From Hetaerina americana (lineage: Eukaryota; Arthropoda; Insecta; Odonata; Calopterygidae): 64,000 nucleotides of DNA. The position numbers and the translations under genes are program-made. The notes below the pieces were generated by a model that made no database searches, was not told the origin of the DNA, and saw nothing but the letters and a program-made list of their open reading frames with translations. Position 1 is the stretch's first letter, and every line of letters begins with the position of its first letter. The stretch covers positions 67,728,590-67,792,589 of the forward strand of contig JAKTNV010000006.1 in assembly GCA_022747635.1 (NCBI GenBank), written 5' to 3'. This document shows, piece after piece, positions 1 through 10,337 of the stretch.

Positions 1-339
1 TGATTTCCCGATGGTAAGGCTAAATTCTATATGCTCTGTTTTTCAAAATGTGATCCTGTCAATGTCGCAAACTTTTATAGCTATTCCCTGATCAGAGAGA
101 AGGTGTGATATTCAAATTCTGGGTACCTATAAGTATTATAATATTGAAGGTCGATGGCCCTGTGACCGGCGAATAGTTTTCATACAAGAAAAAAATTTGT
201 CAATAGTTTTTCGGAACGAGACAACCACGCATTAACAGAAAAAAACACAACAATGGTGTTTCGAAACGAAAAAAATAGACTCCCAAAAAAAAGTTACCAT
301 GATCCCATGGTAAAAGGAAGCAGTTTCACCATAACGCAC

Positions 340-572
340 TGGTGGCGCAGACCGACTTGATCGGCCTGGCATCAGCTACCACAGTTGCGGGCGAGAGTAA
401 TGCTCACGGTATCGGCCGCAGTACTGCAATGTGGAAGGTAACGGGAAACCACCACATTATTCTCCCTAAAATATGCAGCCTTACCTAGCATTCAAATATA
501 GTAGAATGGAAAGATATGGGCTGCTAACTAATCCTAGGATTTAAATGCTGGTGATAATGATGATGATGATAA
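340..572 (+). repeat. SINE/LINE 3' remnant ending in (GAT)n
   Basis: This stretch is GC-richer than its flanks. It reads through a module with the phrase ACGGGAAACCACCACATT near 440-460 and ends in a short GAT microsatellite at about 555-570. A GC-rich body running into a short tandem-repeat tail is the usual form of the 3' end of a retroposed element in arthropod genomes. No coding frame survives. It could be the 3' end of a LINE or a SINE, and the clade is not clear. Confidence 0.4.
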
Positions 573-3002
573 GTATTTTTATATTTTAGTGTAAAATAAA
601 TCCTGTGTAGTCATTGCGTATGTTCCCGTTAGCCGATGAATAATAAATAATGCTTATTCGCAGAGCATTAAATATTTCTTCGCGGCTAAGTTAGTCATTC
701 CTCATTAGATTTATTAATTAACTCTACCGCCCGTACTGCAGGTTTCTCTTTTCTCGTTTTTCCCTCAATCCTGTGCAGCTATCAGATTATTTCAGTCCCT
801 AGAAAAGTCCTTAATGTGAATGAAAAAATTCAATCATGATTCAACATGAAAGAATGAAGCCAAGAATCAACTCTATACTTATATCTTTATGAAATTGCTT
901 TTCTGATTATAATCATCATGGTCATAGTAGGTTTCCTGTGGCAATTTTTATGGAAGGATTGCATTTTGGAGATAGGATTATTTTAAACGTTTTCAATTGA
1001 AATTTTTCTATTTCAAATACTATGATGAATGAGTAATTGTTAACCCTAGGCAGGGTGCAGAGTGTGTGTTCTGGTGTATCCTAGTCTCAAGCAACATTAC
1101 TCAGAATTAATTTTATTCTATGCCATACCTCGATTTCAACGAATTGATAATTTTTGTCGTGAACATAAAATACTATTGATACGATTCTATATTGGGCACG
1201 ATCATGAATATTTTGCACATTTCATTATTATTGCTTACTCAGAATGATTTTCCTCCAGAGAACAATATACCAGTACCGATCTTGCGACCAAACTCTGATG
1301 ATTTGTGTTAGAATCAAGCATTGTTTTATGTTGAATTCCATGGGATGGAGTTTAAATAATTGTGAGGGAGTTTCTGTTATCCACTTTGCTGTAAATGAGA
1401 GTGGTAACGGGCCGGTTTTCGTGATCGCCATCCGGATTAGTAATTGATTTAACGTTACCTGTCCTGTGGGAAGTGCAATATTTCAAAAATGTCGACACTA
1501 AAGACCGCTGTCCCATTTTTTTTAATATTCTAATAAAATATCCCTCTATTAATAGAATTAAATGTACCCAATAGAAACCAAGTGTAATGTGAAAAAAAGT
1601 TGCAATTACGTATGGGCCAATCATGTTATTCATTACAACTTAAATACTTATTTATGATCTAAAATGTATCACACGGATAAATTAGAGTGTACTTTTATAC
1701 ATTTATTGCGTTTCGAGTATTCACTTTAAGCGAATCAATATGACACTTAAGGATTAAGTGTTCCAAGAGTATTCAGTTTAAATGCACCATTTTTTAAAAT
1801 TATTTAAAGCTATTGTCCAAGTCTATTTTGTGGAGGCCATTGCAACTTTGTGAAACTTCCATGAGAATTAACTGTGCTCTCGAAGTACAGTCATAAAGAT
1901 TTTCAAATTCAATTATAATATTAAAATATTCATTAAACTACACCAAAGATTCTACATGCATAGCTCATACTCAAGAGGAAAATTCAGCTAAGACTTTTTG
2001 CGGAAGACGTATTCACACACTGCAGCGTAAGACGTTGTGCTCTCTTCATGAAGACTCGTGATGCATATAAATCAAAAGAATTTTTGTTTTTCCGTGAAGC
2101 GGCATCTCAAGTGCAAAACACCGGCACTTTAGGAGGAGAGTCAAGTGTTGGCGCAGCGTCGCGAGAATGTAGTTCTCTCTCTTTTCCCGCAAGTGGGCTA
2201 GCGGAAATTCTTAGAGACAGAGAGGGCATGGAGCCGCCGTAAATTGCATCGCAGATGCCGCAAATGACTTTCCTCACATTTTGCTGGAGTGCATCTTGAG
2301 GAAGGGCTTTTAAAAATAGAGGAGCAAAAGTGAATGGGGGAATTGTATGCACTGCACGAGGCAAGACCGGTAAATTTCGGTAAAAATTCTGGTGTGGGAG
2401 TCCTGAAAATATGGTGCGTTCCTCAAGAGCAACACATGCGTGTCTGTGTGTGTGATCCTCCAAAAATATTTTCCACCCGCGGAGTTAAATGGCAAGTGGA
2501 CCGAAATGCTGATGACTAAAATTTGGCCACAAGGAAATTTCCTCATTCTTCGGATCGAATATTTAACGACGAAATTACTAAGTAAAATATCGCCGTCCTC
2601 TCATCATTGCCGTGAGCCTTTTTCAAACTCCTTATTGGCTATTTTCAAAGAATTTTCTTGAGGCATCCAGATATTAGAGAGCATAATATTCGGCAAGTCA
2701 ACTCCCTAATGGCGACCCTGCTTTCCTCTAGTTCGGGATTTAAAAATATGGGACGTTTTGACCCATATTTTGCGATTATTCGATATGATAGTACTTATCG
2801 TGCCCAATGGTTCAAAGATAAACACTGCTTTGCATAAAAATAGCTAGATTTTGGAAAATAAATCACTGTTAGAACTTGATGGGAGGAGACAATAACACTG
2901 AGACATGAAAATTTGGGTGAAATTGGCTGTTATGTAGGACATTTTATACATTTAAATATAAAAAAATGCAGACTGTTTTACTAGGGTCTGCTCGTATAAA
3001 TG
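573..3002. other. AT-rich stretch, nothing recognised
   Basis: About 2.4 kb of mostly AT-rich sequence. A slightly GC-richer patch at 2040-2480 gives overlapping open frames on both strands, the longest 118 codons on the minus strand. None shows a family motif or splice context I recognise. I infer intronic or intergenic DNA. Confidence 0.5.
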
Positions 3003-3156
3003 TACGAGGGTCATCCGGAAAGTAGTACCCGTTCGTGCCGCATGAAGTGCTGACGACGCGAGTAGCCGCTGGACGAGGTCAGATAGCTTCAGTGGCTTGT
3101 CTGCCTTCTCTGAGCCAAGTTGCGTGACGCTAGCATTGCCTGTGTTGTTTCTGTGA

Positions 3157-3564
3157 TTGTTTACAATGTTTAAAAAAATTGAGAACGCCGCCAGTTGTGA
3201 AGTGAGGGCAGTGATTAAATTCCTCAATGCAAGAAACGTTCGCCCATGTGATATTCATCGCCAATTAAAGGAGGTGTATGGAGACAATGTAATGGACGAG
3301 TCGTCTGTTCGGCGGTGGTGTCGCAACTTCAACATGGGGAGGGGGAACACACACGACGATGAGCGTTCGGAGAGACCGTCTGTCATTACAGACCAACTGG
3401 TGAGCTCAGTTGACGAATTCGTGAGGAACGATCGGCGCGTCACAATTGATGACATCTGTGAGCATTTTCCCAATGTTTCTCGAACAATTGTTCATGAAAT
3501 TGTTAAACACCATCTGCATTATGCAAAAATTTGTGCAAGATGGGTCCCTCGCGTATCTCAATGA
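3157..3564 (+). pseudogene. mariner transposase, N-terminal DNA-binding half
   Basis: The open frame holds the mariner N-terminal region: FKKIENAASCEVRAVIKFL, then RQLKEVYGDN and SSVRRWCRNF (first helix-turn-helix), ERPSVITDQL (the linker equivalent to GRPS), and RTIVHEIVKHHLHYAKICARWVPR (second helix-turn-helix and WVP(R/H) motif). The real start is probably the second Met, at 3166, since mariner proteins usually begin close to this F-K-K. Just after WVPR the frame shifts and stops. The D,D34D catalytic region is absent, so this protein could bind ends but not cut DNA. Confidence 0.9.
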
Positions 3565-3658
3565 GCTGGCGGCGAAGGACTATGCAGCAGGAATACAGAA
3601 ACTTGTCACACGTTATGACAAATGCCTTAATTTGCTTGGAGATTATGTTGAGAAGTAG
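3555..3658 (+). pseudogene. mariner transposase, C-terminal remnant
   Basis: A second frame contains LAAKDYAAGIQKLVTRYDKC followed by LNLLGDYVEK and a stop. This matches the normal mariner C-terminus (the family pattern is Y..GI..LV.R.DKC....GDYVEK). It lies in a different frame from the N-terminal half. The internal deletion, with its junction at about 3551-3560, therefore removed the catalytic core and shifted the frame. Confidence 0.85.
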
Positions 3659-3759
3659 TTTAAAGTATCCTCTTTCAAATAAAATTTTTTATGTTTGTTA
3701 ATATTTACTTTTGTGTCTTTATTTCACGAACGGGTACTACTTTCCGGATGACCCTCGTA

Positions 3760-4489
3760 TATCAATACAAGTTGATGTCACACGTACAGTTTATGCACGC
3801 TAAATGAAAATATGTGAAATATTGAAATTTTACCTGGCCTACAGAAATAAAGCATTTCGTTATAATTGAATATATTGCTATACTGGCGCCTTTCCGATTG
3901 TAATCATCCTCAAATTATGTGATACCATAACGCTAAATATTGGCAGAGTGATAAAAGTTGATAACGTGAGATTAATACGAGTAAAAAGCAATTCCCGTGG
4001 AAATAATTCTTGAATACGACTGCGAATTCAATTTCACTCTGTTCCAAAGCAAGATTTAATTTAAAATTTAAATTTTTAATTTGGATTGGTAAATTCGTTT
4101 CGCCGAGTGCACGCTGGAAAAATCGGAAAATCAATTTTTTTTTACGTTTTATGATGCATTCATTAAACCCGAGACTCTGCGGTCAGTAGCCGAATGATCT
4201 ACACATTACAAAAAAATTACCACGTATTGCCCTGTGAGATCCTTCCACTCATCTCGGAATAAGGTTAATGTCAAACCATTTTACTGGAGGACTATGGCAC
4301 TAATTGGCATGAAATATACATGGTAACAATAATAAGTTATATGAAACACAAGTGTTTATGAAGGAAGCCCTAGAAATATTTTGGGTGGATAAAGATTAAT
4401 AGGTGTTGAAGACCTTATTTTATATGCGCTATATGTACCCATTTTTGATAGCGTGGAAATTAAATATTTATGTATTTAAATAGAATACA
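3760..4489. other. AT-rich spacer, nothing recognised
   Basis: Low-complexity AT-rich sequence between the mariner and the tRNA-SINE cluster. Short open frames lack motifs. Confidence 0.5.
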
Positions 4490-4741
4490 AAAATTACAGA
4501 TTGTAAATATTATTCGAATTGACCGGGATCCCTCGATGTCCGGCCGAGTGCTTTATCAATTAAGCTATCGAGGCGTCCTCTTACAATCTGAAATTTTGGA
4601 GGCTTTAAAGGAAAAATGTCTTTTGATGATATACCGTACATACAATGTCACAGGCATTCGTAGTCGAATGCCTGTGACATTGTATTAACGGTACGGTAAA
4701 CTATTTCAGTGTATAAAAATCACATTTTTATACACTGAAAT
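4490..4741 (-). repeat. decayed foldback tRNA-SINE with stacked hairpins
   Basis: Reading the minus strand, the sequence carries the family's tRNA-like head (GGACGCCTCGATAGCTT, then AAAGCACTCGGCCGGACAT) with a damaged B box. Two hairpins follow on the plus strand: 20-nt perfect arms at 4641-4660 and 4665-4684 with a 4-nt loop, and 18-nt perfect arms at 4703-4720 and 4724-4741 with a 3-nt loop. The 4600-4665 segment, reversed, matches the 5' module of the copy at 51203-51270. It abuts the 3' end of a LINE at 4742, so this is a nested cluster. Confidence 0.7.
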
Positions 4742-5585
4742 TGTTTATTTATTTATGTACCTTGCAAGCTAGCCAAGCCTGCCAAGAGTTGGTGGCAGGG
4801 AGTGAACACACACCAGACTAATTTTTACCATGACCCTACCGCGGTCGGAAAATGTTATTATAATCCATTATCGTTCGTGGAAAAAAATGATCTTAAAATG
4901 TAGGAATAATCTTAAATCTATCTGATCCACACTTATTATCTCTAACTTTATTGACACGATCCCTCCCACGGTAGAAAGATGAGGGTAGTAAAACATTTTC
5001 AGCATCATTGCTAAATAGGCGCCCTTCCAATTTATGCAAGAGATTCAGTCTATAATTTAACCTTCGCTCCGTGAGTGACTCCCAGCCTAGCTGCTCCAAT
5101 ATTTTGGATACGCTACTTACTTTGTCATAACAACGTTTTTCAGATTGAACTCCTCTACGCTGCACACACGATCTAATCCGGCATTTAATCCAACTTCTTG
5201 ATCCCTTATATTTGCAGCATGATCTAAATGAGGTCTTACCAGCCACATATAACATTTCTCTTTGACCTTTTCATCACATTTACCTAGTACTCGTCTAATA
5301 AATCCCAATATTTGTTAGCTTGTCCAAATATTCCCCGTGTGTGTTTTACCCAACTATTTAAATGAGTCTACACATTCCATTTCGGTGATCCCGATGAAGG
5401 GGGATTTCGGGTGGGGATTGCTCTTTTTCCAAAATTGTTTGACTTCGCACTTTTTTAAGTTTAATTCTAATTGCTAAGTGTCGCACCAGCGTTGTATAAC
5501 ATTTAGGTCCTGCAATAAAGCTGTGTCCTCAGGATCACGGATATTACGGTAAACCACTGCATCGTCGGCAAATAAACGTATCTTG
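4742..5585 (-). mobile_element. 5'-truncated non-LTR retrotransposon, family B (CR1/Jockey-like)
   Basis: The minus-strand frames carry, in order, the reverse-transcriptase motif C as IRLFADDAVVYRN (FADD codons at 5561-5572), then LGFIRRVLGKCDEKVKEKCY, LVRPHLDHAANI, and SVSKILEQLGWESLTERRLN with RLNLLHKLEGRLFSND. This is the typical end of the thumb region of CR1/Jockey-group LINE proteins. Frameshifts and stops break it into pieces. The 3' end is close to 4742 and has a short AAATA-type tail. Nothing 5' of the FADD region is present. Confidence 0.85.
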
Positions 5586-5657
5586 TTGCATTGTAATGCT
5601 TTCGTATGGCGGATGACGCCATTAAAAGTTACTGTCACGGTGTCTCCTACATTTTCC
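5582..5657 (+). repeat. foldback-SINE tail fragment fused to LINE
   Basis: The segment TTGTTGCATTGTAATGC, then GGCGGATGACGCCATTAAAA and GTTACTGTCACGGTGTCTCC, is the conserved 3' tail of the tRNA-SINE family seen at 39.4, 46.65, 51.05, 51.43 and 55.0 kb. It abuts the truncated end of the family B LINE. On the minus strand, one chance open frame (5474-5674) runs through both. Confidence 0.75.
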
Positions 5658-8340
5658 TTAGAGTTTGATTGCATAAGGTAAAATTTGCAATAAATGCTGG
5701 TATAATTTAATTCATAGAGTTATTTTGAGCTACCAATCGGCCTCTAATATGTGATGAGCAACTACACCGCGCTTTATGTTTTGTTCTGTAACCGTAAATA
5801 CGATATATTTCTTCTTCAAAAATACCCTACGAATCGGAATCACGAAAAATAAATCGAGGACGCCTCTAATGTAACGTCAAAATAGGGGTAACTAATTTTT
5901 TTGTGTGTTCATGGTGGAGTGGTGAATGTCATATCGTTTTTTTTAGGGTAGTAATAAAATCGATTCAACGCCTTGACTCCATAACTTCGCAAGTCCACAT
6001 AAGTTTAGGTGAAAAAGCTGTTTCGTTGTCATATTTTGGACACCGATGAAATAAGGAATAAGATTGGTATTTGTAGCGGAAATATAATACGCCTCCAAGA
6101 GAACTCCCGGGCGTTTTCCTCCGGTGCTCCAATTCAGAGACTTTATGACATTGGATTGCAAAAATGTAAGTCTGGATGTGAATGCACAGTCATAATTATT
6201 TATTGCCCTTCCCTTATCTATAGAATTAGTTGAATATAAGTGGGTTAGAATTTAGTTGAACCCATAAATTGACGTGAAATTCCTGAAGTCCAGTAACACG
6301 TTCTTGAGGAACAACGACATTAGGGGACTATTTTCGTATACTTTTATGCGAGCCAAATATAATAACTCCAGTACCCGTTTTATCAGATATTGACCCATAC
6401 AAAGGCGTCAACTCTTATTAATAAATATGCCAACACCTTTCGATTCATGCTCTTAATATCTATTCGCAGATTTGAATTTCGTTCGATTGTGAAAAATGTC
6501 CCTTCTTCGAATGAATCTTTTTAAGTGATAACCGTATGATACGACCTCATCCTGGACCGAGTTAGCATCAAAATAGGAATCAATACCGTCAGATTAAATT
6601 GCAATTGAGTCCTTATTGCATTATTTATGTATTTTGATTATTACAATAAATGAGATAACATTGTCCCTACTGAGGCAGTTTTCCCCATGCCATCAAAAAG
6701 TGCTTCTTTGAACCTCTGATCCTTCTGTCTCTGACTTTCTGCTTTATATCTTTCCAAGATATAATTATTTAATGGGAAGAGGGTTTACCTTTCTGTACGT
6801 CGACCACTAAGGATATTCAAGTTTTTAAATTTTTCTGTCAATTCTTATTTTCATTTAGGGTGACGTGATTAAAACCTCGAATGATTAATAATTTTCTTTT
6901 CCTCCGGGATGACATTTTAATTAATATTTTGAAGATTTTTTATTATATTAATTTTTATTTTTACGTTGACCTATTTTAATGGAACATTTTGCTTTAATTT
7001 GATCAAGCCGTAGTGGTAGAATATTTATCCAAATAATTTTTATAACGCCCATTTTCAATTTGAGGGCATTTACCTGTTATCCTCTTTTGAAGAGCAAATT
7101 AATTTTCCTATGGGAAGAACACTTTAATTCTGTATTTGCATATCCTATTCAAGATGTATTAGTAAATGTTTCATTTCCAAGCCAAGTGCTGGAATCACCC
7201 TGAGTTTCCAAATGGAATACAAATATATTTCTCTCCCTCTCTGAATGAAATTTTTGGGCATAGGGGTACTCTTATAATGAGACCTTCGTGTTGTTTTTTT
7301 CTCTTCGAAGTCCGACCTTGCATTTTAGATGCTACGCGCTCATTTGGAGTTATCTCTGTGCATAGCAAAGCGTCAGAGAATCTCTTCTTACTTTACTTGT
7401 AATCCTATATTCTTCGAATGCTTATCTAAGGAGGACTTTTGCCCCATACGAGCCGTGTTCACTCCGTGGAGATGGAATTTCTTGCATTTAAAATTCACGC
7501 ATATCTCCCGAGGGCTCGTTTTGCAGTTTGGTGACTGAGTGGAATATTATAATATCTTCGATTGTCCGTGTGGTGCATTTGAAACTTTTTAGAAGAGCTT
7601 TTCAGCTGGAGGAACGTGTCTGGAGTATTGATAAAAAATTATAATGGATTTACGGTGGAATAGTCAGATTAAATAGGTCTCATTGTATATGTACGTAGTA
7701 TAGTAAATAGGTATGTACGCAGTGACATATGAGATTCTGTTAATCATCCAAATGGAAATCAATCGGTGAGAAATAGTTGTCTAGCTACTACTTTCGCTGG
7801 TGTAACTTGTACGTTTGTGCGCATCTTTGTTTAAAATTAAAATAATAAGATAATCATAAATTTTCTCTAACATCCTGCGTAGTGAATTCAGTTAATCGTA
7901 AAATCACAAGAAAATGAAGTGCACGGCACGTAATAATCCATAATTAACATTAATGTCACTTAAGTAATCTACCAATTAGTGAAGAGAAATAAGATGCTTT
8001 TCTTGCGTTATCGTCGGACATTGAACAATTCCGTTGTTTCTATCTCAATAACAACACCTTTTCGACGTTCTCCGGGGCATTCAATTTAATTTCATTTATT
8101 ATTAAATAAATACTGTTTGTGGTATTGTATGAAACGAAGGTAGTTTCACCAATTAGGTCTAGGGTTTTTCTTTCAAAAAATAGTTTCAGAGGAAAATGAT
8201 TTACTGAAATGTAAGTGGGGAATATACAAAAAAAGACTGCAGACAATTTTAATGGCGATGATATGGTGATGATTATTAAGATTATGACTGGTGTAATAGC
8301 TGCAATTGATGCAAATATTATTATTATTATTTTAGAGTGT
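5658..8340. other. AT-rich stretch, nothing recognised
   Basis: About 2.7 kb of AT-rich sequence without a convincing coding frame or repeat boundary. A short (ATT)n run sits at 8313-8332. Confidence 0.5.
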
Positions 8341-8344
8341 GTTA

Positions 8345-8612
8345 GAATAGTGAGTTAAGACCTGATCTATTGGGCGGTGGTCTCAGTTTCGATTCCTGGA
8401 AACACCCCTTTGCACCCTCAGCTTCACCCCAGCTGTGTGATTAGTCGGGTATTAGTTCCTCCTGGGAAATCATAGCCGACACAGGGAAAGGAACTGCCCC
8501 CACCCAAATTGATGCGTGAATTTCACTCGCCTTGGGCTTAATTGGTAAATCTAACCTCACCGATCAAACCGACCATCGGGTTAATAGCTATGGCGGTCAG
8601 TTATGCCAGTAA
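8345..8612 (+). repeat. tRNA-derived SINE, family 2
   Basis: The sequence begins with a degraded tRNA-like head whose B box reads AGTTTCGATTCCTGG. The body includes GTGAATTTCACTCG near 8515-8530, then ACCATCGGGTTAATAGC. The same body motifs occur in the same order at about 22745-22815 (GTGAATTTCACTCG, then CTCGTCGGGTAGAAG), so the sequence is dispersed. Boundaries are approximate, because I see no clear target-site duplication. Confidence 0.6.
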
Positions 8613-8639
8613 GAATCTGCGTATTTACTTATTTAAAGA

Positions 8640-8817
8640 TTTTATTGGGGCGAGATTCAGACCTTCTTTCACCTAACCCTTATATATTACATTTAAAAAA
8701 ACTACAAACACCCAAGCCCTAGTTGGAGGAAAACTCACCTAGGCGGGAATCGAACCCGCGGTCAGTTGGCAGGCGGGGGCGTTACCCCGTCACCACCGAG
8801 CCCGACCGGTGCAACAG
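8640..8817 (-). repeat. tRNA-derived SINE, family 3
   Basis: On the minus strand the head is tRNA-like: an A-box-like CTCGGTGGTGACGGGG and a B box, GGGTTCGATTCCCGCC. A body then runs to about 8640 with GGTTAGGTGAAAGAAGGTC. A shorter copy of the body end occurs at 60310-60375 (GATTGAGGC...CACCTAACC). Plausible Pol III promoter boxes make this a SINE or tRNA pseudogene rather than a working tRNA gene. The cloverleaf is imperfect. Confidence 0.65.
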
Positions 8818-8936
8818 CAAGAAAAGTCCTAAGTATTGCCACTGCATAGGATTCAACATTCACATGTGTGCCAGTTATCATTTAGAAAATGAACTAGGCT
8901 ACGCGTAATTAATCTCTGCAGAGTGAATGCGGAGAT

Positions 8937-9360
8937 TTGAGAAGTTATTTTGTAAAGCAGAGACTTGCTTATCTTCCTGAAGAGACAGAGACAGGAAACT
9001 TCCCGTTTTCCGGATATCTGCATTTAATCAGAGACGCGATCTCCTCGCTCCCTCCTTCCACTTTACTCCATTCTTCCCCCTTCACAGCGTGCGCAAGACT
9101 GAATACGCGAAAAGGATCGCAAGCAGAAAGGAGGTGGAAAGGAGTGTTTACTCATCCAGGAGATGTTTGGTGGGGATTATCGCCTCTGCTTTATTGGCTG
9201 GGTGTTCTCAGTCGTGGCTGTCTCGTCTCTCTGCAGGGGGGCGTGCCAGTCGAGGAGAAGACGGCTGTGAGGTGCCTTGGAAGGCGATTGCGTCAGTTAA
9301 GAGGGAGGGAACTAGGAGGTGGTTCTTACTAAGTGACGTCGTGTTGGTTTGAGTCGTCCC
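8937..9360. other. GC-rich island of unknown role
   Basis: Composition rises sharply to GC- and CpG-rich, with overlapping open frames on the plus strand (131 and 87 codons) that show no known domain. A CCAAT-box-like element on the minus strand (the plus strand reads TATTGGCTGGG near 9192) and a CRE-like TGACGTCG near 9333 are present. A promoter or enhancer region, an unrecognised exon or a repeat are all possible. I cannot decide between them. Confidence 0.3.
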
Positions 9361-10337
9361 CATTTCCCAACATGCCCGGAGTCCGTGGACTCTTTCCCAA
9401 ATAAGAAAAACCGTTCTCGTTTGCCCTTCGACACTTCATTGGATTCAGACTCTGGTAGTCGGTAACTTCTAAAATTTCATGTCCCAGTCTTCTCGCGCAG
9501 TATCGATTCAAGAGTAAAATATTAAATTAGTATGCAAGAGAACAGAAAGGCTATAATTTTAAAATTCAGATGTAGGTGCTCTTCCGATGTTGTGAAAACC
9601 GTATTATCCTTCGTGAAATATTTTGCACTGTAAAATGTTTCGAGAAGTTCGAACGAGGACATTTGAATTTCATGGAGTCAATTGTGGGAAAAAAGAAAAA
9701 AATTGCTATTCCAAGGAATAAGTGTATTATTTGCGACCAATGCAGTCTTATTTTTCGGCGTTTCGGTCATAATCCGGTCAGAAATGAATATTTTATTTGT
9801 TACACGCAGAAGTACCATTTTTCCTTCTTCAAACCATTGAAAGGCTTATTATTATGAATGACGCATTATGTCATTGCATTAAAAAACTTTGTTTGGCTGT
9901 TAAATGCTGTCTCAACGTTATTTGTGATTTTGGCATATGGTGAAAGTCGACAAAGACGATAAAGAGATATGGAAATTTTATTCTTTTTTCATCGAACACT
10001 GATTTATCCATATCACACCTGGATGACACAGTTTTCCGCAGTTTATGCAAAGGTGTGGCGGATTCAAGGGAAATTTACCTCAGTACGAAAAAATTGGGAA
10101 ACAAATTAGTCGTAAGTTATCTGGCACCTAAAACTATCTACGGATTTTATGCGAGCCATTAAATTGTGCAGAACGCTGGTAGACAGGATTCCTGTTCGAG
10201 GGTGTGTCAAATATCCACAATACCACGTTCCACGGAGCAAGGATACGCGAAAAAATTTTGTTTTCAGCTCAGACCATGGTTTACGATCCTTACGGAGATG
10301 AAGCATTGTCCTAAAATGTGCTTTGCGTTTTTCCGGT
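9361..10337. other. AT-rich spacer, nothing recognised
   Basis: Contains a 93-codon open frame at 9576-9857 with a CIICDQC cysteine cluster but no recognisable family. Otherwise low-information AT-rich DNA. Confidence 0.4.

Larger units (their letters stand above)
3005..3757 (+). mobile_element. internally deleted mariner element
   Basis: The two ends are perfect 33-bp terminal inverted repeats (3005-3037 and 3725-3757), flanked by TA dinucleotides at 3003-3004 and 3758-3759, the target-site duplication expected of Tc1/mariner. Autonomous mariners are about 1.25-1.3 kb with a transposase of about 345 residues. This copy is only 753 bp because the middle of the transposase is missing. Perfect inverted repeats and a clean TA duplication suggest a fairly recent insertion of a non-autonomous copy that a related transposase could still recognise. 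Confidence 0.93.

Noticed and set aside
2107..2463. 118-codon minus frame
   Set aside because: No motif, and similar-length frames are open on the other strand. Probably chance in a GC-richer patch.
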